From a virus, in IMG/VR virus record IMGVR_UViG_3300013103_000029, positions 1-37,418 of that record: 37,418 nucleotides of DNA; one strand, given 5' to 3'. How positions within the stretch are numbered: position 1 is the stretch's first letter; every line of letters begins with the position of its first letter. Below the pieces are notes generated by a model. That model was given only the letters and a program-made list of their open reading frames with translations. It was not told where the DNA came from and did not search any database. Both the position numbers and the translations under genes were made by a program. This document shows positions 33,545 to 37,418 of this stretch, piece after piece.

Positions 33545-34273
33545 TTAGTTTTTATTATTTAATAAGTCTTCAAATACTGAATCTAACTTATCGAATGTCT
33601 CGTTACTAGGAGCCAACGGGTCTGATTTCTGAACAGCTTGTAACATAGCTCTGAACATTTCATCGTCTTGGTCATTCCGCATACCAACTAATTCCCTCTT
33701 AGCATACATATACATTTTAGGGTCATTAAAGAATTGAACCATGTCTGTTAATAGATCATAATTTTCCTTTTCAATTTTTCCTGAAACATATGCTGCTAAC
33801 AACTCTACCTTTAGTACACTAGAGTCCTTAACAAAGGCATCAAGCAACTCTAAGAACTGGACCATGGCTTCGGCATCAGCTTCATAATATTGAAGCTCAA
33901 GGTACAAATGTGTTTCTATTGAACTTAGACCAAGGAGTGCATCATTAACTTGTGTCATTGAAAGGTCAACATAATTCATGCCTGAAATTAAATCTTGATT
34001 ATAGTACGCTGTGCTGCCAGAAGTTGATTCTCTTAACGCGTTGAATCTACCTAGTGCTCTATGAAATCTCTTACCAGCTGTTGATTTGTTCCATTTCGCA
34101 ATACCCTTCTTCATACCAGCTTTATTTCTACGCCATTGGTTCTTCATATTTCTTGAAGCATTATGGTCTTTAGCAGTCTTGACCTTAGCCATACCAATTC
34201 TCTTCTTAACCTCTACCTCATTAAGCCCTAATACTTTATATTGAACCTCATCTAATTTAGTTTTGAATTTCAT
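33545..34273 (-). CDS. Basic protein between portal and protease, prohead-core candidate
   Basis: This 242-residue protein has a very basic N-terminal ~85 residues (KNQWRRNKAGMKKGIAKWNK region) and a helical, acidic C-terminal part (THLYLELQYYEADAEAMVQFLELLDAF). T4 encodes small prohead-core proteins gp67/gp68 at this place, but I see no clear sequence match. The basic end could contact DNA or acidic scaffold. It follows the portal stop by 9 nt, and its last codons contain an ATTAAATA box for the next gene. Confidence 0.55.
   Translation of the reverse strand: MKFKTKLDEVQYKVLGLNEVEVKKRIGMAKVKTAKDHNASRNMKNQWRRNKAGMKKGIAKWNKSTAGKRFHRALGRFNALRESTSGSTAYYNQDLISGMNYVDLSMTQVNDALLGLSSIETHLYLELQYYEADAEAMVQFLELLDAFVKDSSVLKVELLAAYVSGKIEKENYDLLTDMVQFFNDPKMYMYAKRELVGMRNDQDDEMFRAMLQAVQKSDPLAPSNETFDKLDSVFEDLLNNKN
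33556..33563 (-). promoter_or_regulatory. Candidate late promoter box ATTAAATA within a gene's last codons
   Basis: ATTAAATA in coding-strand sense overlaps the codons for the LLNN segment near the C-terminus of the 242-residue protein. It lies 26 nt upstream of ATG 33529 of the protease-scaffold gene. Confidence 0.55.
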
Positions 34274-34282
34274 TATATCCCC

Positions 34283-35779
34283 TTACCAATCTGAACTTTT
34301 GTCATCTTCACCATTATCTCCAGCAGCATCTGTTTCCTTCAATTGAAAGATATCGAAACCAGCCATAGTAGCAAATTGTTTATTCAAGAACTTAACATAC
34401 TCTTCCATATTGATATCTATTTCATCATGGTCTTCAAAATCTGTTACGAATGATTTGAAGTTATCTACCATTGACACCGTAAGGTCTAAGAATTCAAGAC
34501 GCTCAAGGTCATCTGTGTTCAATATGTTTAAGAATGTAATCTCAATGTTTTCCTTGACATAGTTTCTGAACCCTATGTTAGTCAAGTGGACAATGATTAG
34601 TCTTTGTAGACCTTCCTTAAGTGCAAATTGAATACTTTTAAGTTTCTTAGTATATCGAATATGATCCTTAATTACGTCTGACTTAATACCTTCTTCATCA
34701 ATAATTGAAGCTGGTACACCAATAGTGCTTAGTGCCATCTTTCTTATATCAACAATCTTTTCATGCATCTCATCATAATTACTATCTGAATTAAAGTCCT
34801 CAGCTTGTAGCTCACCTTTGTCACCAAAGTTAGGAATAACCTTTACTTCACCGACTCTAGCTCCTACAGTCTTAAGGATTTCATCGTCTGACTTTTCAGC
34901 TGTACTGACTCTAAGAGTTTTGTTTACCATTTTCTCATACATCTGTGCAATCTTTTGTGCTTCTGCTGGCTTAGTAGTCGCAGGCACTGATACAGATACG
35001 AGCTTGGTTGCTAAAGCATCGTTAATGAATCCCAACGGCACTAAGTTCTCAAGAAACTTTAGCTCTTTAATTAGTCCGTAAGATGGGTATAATACTGATT
35101 TCCCCATTCTAAGATAAAGAACCTTTTCATTAAGCCCGTCAACCTTTACTCTAATCCTTGACGATGGTAATGAAAAGTATATCATTGATGTTGGTTGTAA
35201 CGTTTCAATTTTCTTTTTACCTAATGACAAGTAGTAACTTACATCACTGTCTCTAAATACTGGGATAACTGTTGTCATATCCACGTCATCGTGAATTGTC
35301 ATAATACCTTTTTTAGTACCGTGTTCATCACCTTGACCGTTTACATCTATTCTTAAAAAGTATTCTCCATAGTATAGTAAGTCATTAGCTATATCTACAA
35401 TCATCTTTTGTATATTGAATTCATCAACAAAATCATTTACCAATTTTGAAGTAGCTTCATCGACTTCACCGACTGAATTCTTAATCTTAACGTCAAATAG
35501 CTTATGCTCATTTCCCGTTGGGTTCAATGCATCATCCATAATTCTGTCAACTATCAATTGACTAAAATAGAAGTTCTTTATTGAATCTATATCTGCAATA
35601 ATTCCTTTCTTTGTTTCATTAATTTCCAAAAACTTTGTTAGTAAAATATTATTAACTGATGGTTCTACGTCTCCGTGGTTTACCATTTGCTGTGCTTGTA
35701 CTGCAGGGTCTAACTGCATTGACCAGCCAAAAAGTTTGTTGGTTAAATTTGAAAAGTTGTCACCTAGTTCTTTAAACAT
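34283..35779 (-). CDS. Portal protein, T4 gp20-like
   Basis: This 498-residue protein is the head-vertex portal through which DNA is packaged. Family features visible are LLYYGEYFLRID near residue 140, GKSVLYPSYGLIKELKFLENLV around 228-249, the EVKVIPNFGDKGEL block and LSTIGVPASIIDEEG followed by a long amphipathic helix (YTKKLKSIQFALKEGLQRLIIVHL). Length agrees with T4 gp20 (524). It lies between terminase and the prohead genes, in the normal order. ATG 35779 has AAGGAGAACAT upstream and an ATTAAATA box 21 nt upstream. The acidic C-terminus (DNGEDDKSSDW) is typical of exposed tails. Confidence 0.9.
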   Translation of the reverse strand: MFKELGDNFSNLTNKLFGWSMQLDPAVQAQQMVNHGDVEPSVNNILLTKFLEINETKKGIIADIDSIKNFYFSQLIVDRIMDDALNPTGNEHKLFDVKIKNSVGEVDEATSKLVNDFVDEFNIQKMIVDIANDLLYYGEYFLRIDVNGQGDEHGTKKGIMTIHDDVDMTTVIPVFRDSDVSYYLSLGKKKIETLQPTSMIYFSLPSSRIRVKVDGLNEKVLYLRMGKSVLYPSYGLIKELKFLENLVPLGFINDALATKLVSVSVPATTKPAEAQKIAQMYEKMVNKTLRVSTAEKSDDEILKTVGARVGEVKVIPNFGDKGELQAEDFNSDSNYDEMHEKIVDIRKMALSTIGVPASIIDEEGIKSDVIKDHIRYTKKLKSIQFALKEGLQRLIIVHLTNIGFRNYVKENIEITFLNILNTDDLERLEFLDLTVSMVDNFKSFVTDFEDHDEIDINMEEYVKFLNKQFATMAGFDIFQLKETDAAGDNGEDDKSSDW

Positions 35780-35800
35780 ATGTTCTCCTTTGATTTTAAC

Positions 35801-35808
35801 TATTTAAT
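35801..35808 (-). promoter_or_regulatory. Candidate late promoter box ATTAAATA
   Basis: ATTAAATA in coding-strand sense lies in the 40-nt gap between terminase stop and portal start, 21 nt upstream of ATG 35779, followed by an A-rich stretch and AAGGAG. Confidence 0.6.
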
Positions 35809-35819
35809 GTGTTTCTTTA

Positions 35820-37418
35820 TCAGTGTTCTAGGAATCGACCTTCCGTTCCTTCCCCAAATATACTTGAGTATGGGTTATCTTCATCAAAGTCATCCCCAAT
35901 CACTTCTTCCATTTCCTCTATGAACGCTGAGTTCAAATAAGGTCTATATTCAACTTCCGTTGTTATGTTCCATAGAGCATTGGCAATTGCATCGGCGATA
36001 TCCTTTGAACCCCTAGTTCCATCTGGGTTGGCTTCAGGGTGATCAATTTTCTTCTCATCTTCTTTAAGGAATACAAGCTCACGGTACAATATTCTGTTAT
36101 TGGGCATCTTAATCCTTTCAGATATGATTGCATCTCTTAGAGCATAGTACGCTTCTTTCTTTCGGTCAACTGAATACATTTTAGTCTTCATACCTTGTTG
36201 CTCTAGAAGTTGTAGTGTTTCCTTAGATTGAAAACTATCCGATACGACTAACTCAACACCAACTCCCCTACGATATAACTCATTAATGAATTCACGGACT
36301 TTGTATAGCTTAAGTTGTTCACCCTTCGGAGGTCTAATCCCTATGGCAAAGTCAACCCAATATTGTCGCTCTTGTAATTCACCCTCACCAACAGTATCGT
36401 GAATATGAAGCATAGCCAATCCATACCTATCCCCAGCATACGCAATATCTAGCCCGATAACCTTTTGACTTCCTGGGAGAAATATGTCTACTTGCTCATC
36501 TTTAAAGTAATCCATAAGATCACCATCTTCACCGAGTATCACCTCATCCATAGCACAACCCGTTTGTAGGATTAGTGCTTCTTTAATCTTATCTTTGAAC
36601 GGAATAAATGTTCTTACATCTGATACAGCCATACCTAGAACGTCACGGATACCAGCATAGATATCATCAAATTCCTTTCGGTGTTCCATTGGTACTTCAA
36701 ATATCTTCGTTGGGTCGTATGTTTCAGCCCGTTGTCTATCCTCTATGTTATTTATAAAGAAAGGGTCTGATTGATAATCCCCAATAAATATTTCAAATGT
36801 TTCACCTGAATAGTGTGTCTTGTGTTTAAGGACTTCAAATCTCGGAGCTGATATGACTAAGATATCACTTGCACTGAAGTTTACGTTATCCCCTTGAGTT
36901 TCCTCAGCGTTGTCTATCATAGTTTGTATTACAGAACCCTCAGTCGTTGCTGATGAGATAATAGAGTAATGACCACCCCATTTATTTCCCTTCAATAAGA
37001 ATCTTGAGTTAATTCTGTTATACATTTCCGTAATGATATTTTGTGAACCACCCTTGCGGACCTCTTGGTTTACTTCATCCGATGATGCACTAAAAACGTT
37101 CTTACCAACAAGTTGTCTCTTTTGTGAAACCATACCTATATCAATGTTGTTAATGAATAGTGAATTCCTAGACTTAGTGTTGTTAAACTTTGAACGGAAG
37201 AACGGTGACTCTCTTATCAATGCAATAATAGGGTCGAAGTTTACTTGCTCAATATTTTCTAGCGTGGAGTTTGTTAGCGTAAAAAACATCTTTGCTGATT
37301 TAGGTAGCTTGAACTTTAATTGCGGTTCATCCATACATAAGAGACGAGCCATATCGTACAAGAAAATAATCGAGGCAACCGTTGTGTTATGGTGGATGCT
37401 TCCGTCTGGCGTACAGTA
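35820..37418 (-). CDS. terL: Terminase large subunit (partial, N-terminus beyond right edge)
   Basis: The frame is open to the right edge; 532 residues are visible, so the Walker A region lies outside. The TTG at 37361 is not needed as a start because the frame continues upstream (GSIHHNTTVASIIFLYDMA). Numbered from the edge, a Walker B-like SASSDE with Asp114-Glu115 is followed by SSATTEG (156-158 SAT, coupling motif). The C-terminal RuvC-like nuclease shows GLDIAYAGD (Asp324), VVSDSF (Asp394) and GSKDIADAIANAL (Asp473). It cuts and pumps DNA into the prohead through the portal encoded next. The gene ends 40 nt before the portal start. Confidence 0.92.
   Translation of the reverse strand, partial: YCTPDGSIHHNTTVASIIFLYDMARLLCMDEPQLKFKLPKSAKMFFTLTNSTLENIEQVNFDPIIALIRESPFFRSKFNNTKSRNSLFINNIDIGMVSQKRQLVGKNVFSASSDEVNQEVRKGGSQNIITEMYNRINSRFLLKGNKWGGHYSIISSATTEGSVIQTMIDNAEETQGDNVNFSASDILVISAPRFEVLKHKTHYSGETFEIFIGDYQSDPFFINNIEDRQRAETYDPTKIFEVPMEHRKEFDDIYAGIRDVLGMAVSDVRTFIPFKDKIKEALILQTGCAMDEVILGEDGDLMDYFKDEQVDIFLPGSQKVIGLDIAYAGDRYGLAMLHIHDTVGEGELQERQYWVDFAIGIRPPKGEQLKLYKVREFINELYRRGVGVELVVSDSFQSKETLQLLEQQGMKTKMYSVDRKKEAYYALRDAIISERIKMPNNRILYRELVFLKEDEKKIDHPEANPDGTRGSKDIADAIANALWNITTEVEYRPYLNSAFIEEMEEVIGDDFDEDNPYSSIFGEGTEGRFLEH

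Noticed and set aside
37361-37361. TTG at 37361 as the start of the terminase
   Set aside because: The same frame continues open to the window edge with plausible terminase sequence, and no ribosome-binding site precedes the TTG, so the gene is cut by the edge.

Overview
The window is about 37 kb of the virion-structure region of a tailed bacteriophage with a contractile tail (a myovirus). The DNA is AT-rich and densely coded, and nearly every gene is on the minus strand, so it is best read from right to left. The large terminase, portal, prohead protease, major capsid protein, sheath, tube and baseplate genes resemble T4-type (gp17, gp20, gp21, gp23, gp18, gp19, gp26, gp53, gp27/gp5, gp25, gp6) or P2/Mu-type families. 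The host cannot be named from the sequence. Ribosome-binding sites are ordinary AAGGAG-like, and the tape measure carries two murein hydrolase-like domains, so the host is a bacterium with a peptidoglycan wall.

Layout in transcription order: the terminase large subunit (cut by the right edge), portal, a basic unknown protein, a prohead protease fused to a long coiled-coil scaffold-like region, and the major capsid protein with its own terminator. Next come three acidic or low-complexity proteins, four small neck or tail-completion candidates, a 51-residue ORF, the sheath, the tube and a second tube-like protein. One lone plus-strand membrane-protein gene follows. Then come a gp26-like or chaperone-like gene with a likely frameshifted extension, a 1671-residue tape measure, a tube-like baseplate protein, gp53-like, hub, spike, gp25-like and gp6-like proteins, a 691-residue repeat protein, a small baseplate protein, two large paralogous tail proteins, and a tail fibre cut by the left edge.

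The most striking pattern is regulatory. Every intergenic gap of 39 nt or more on the minus-strand path contains exactly one copy of the octamer ATTAAATA (coding-strand sense), usually 20-50 nt upstream of a start codon. None of the short gaps (25 nt or less) contains one. A ninth copy overlaps the last codons of the gene before the protease-scaffold gene. The octamer matches the T4 late promoter TATAAATA at six of eight positions and is probably this phage's late promoter. It would divide the region into units: portal plus the 242-residue gene; protease-scaffold; capsid alone; the decoration and neck genes; 51-residue ORF, sheath and tubes; chaperone and tape measure; the baseplate from the tube-like protein through the 691-residue protein; and two adsorption units.

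Other points of interest are a candidate +1 frameshift before the tape measure, a possible internal scaffold start inside the protease gene, three repeated modules inserted in the sheath, the plus-strand moron-like gene with tandem TATAAT boxes, and several internally repeated structural proteins. No tRNA, CRISPR array, insertion sequence or integrase was seen, and no gene-free stretch exceeds 300 bases.
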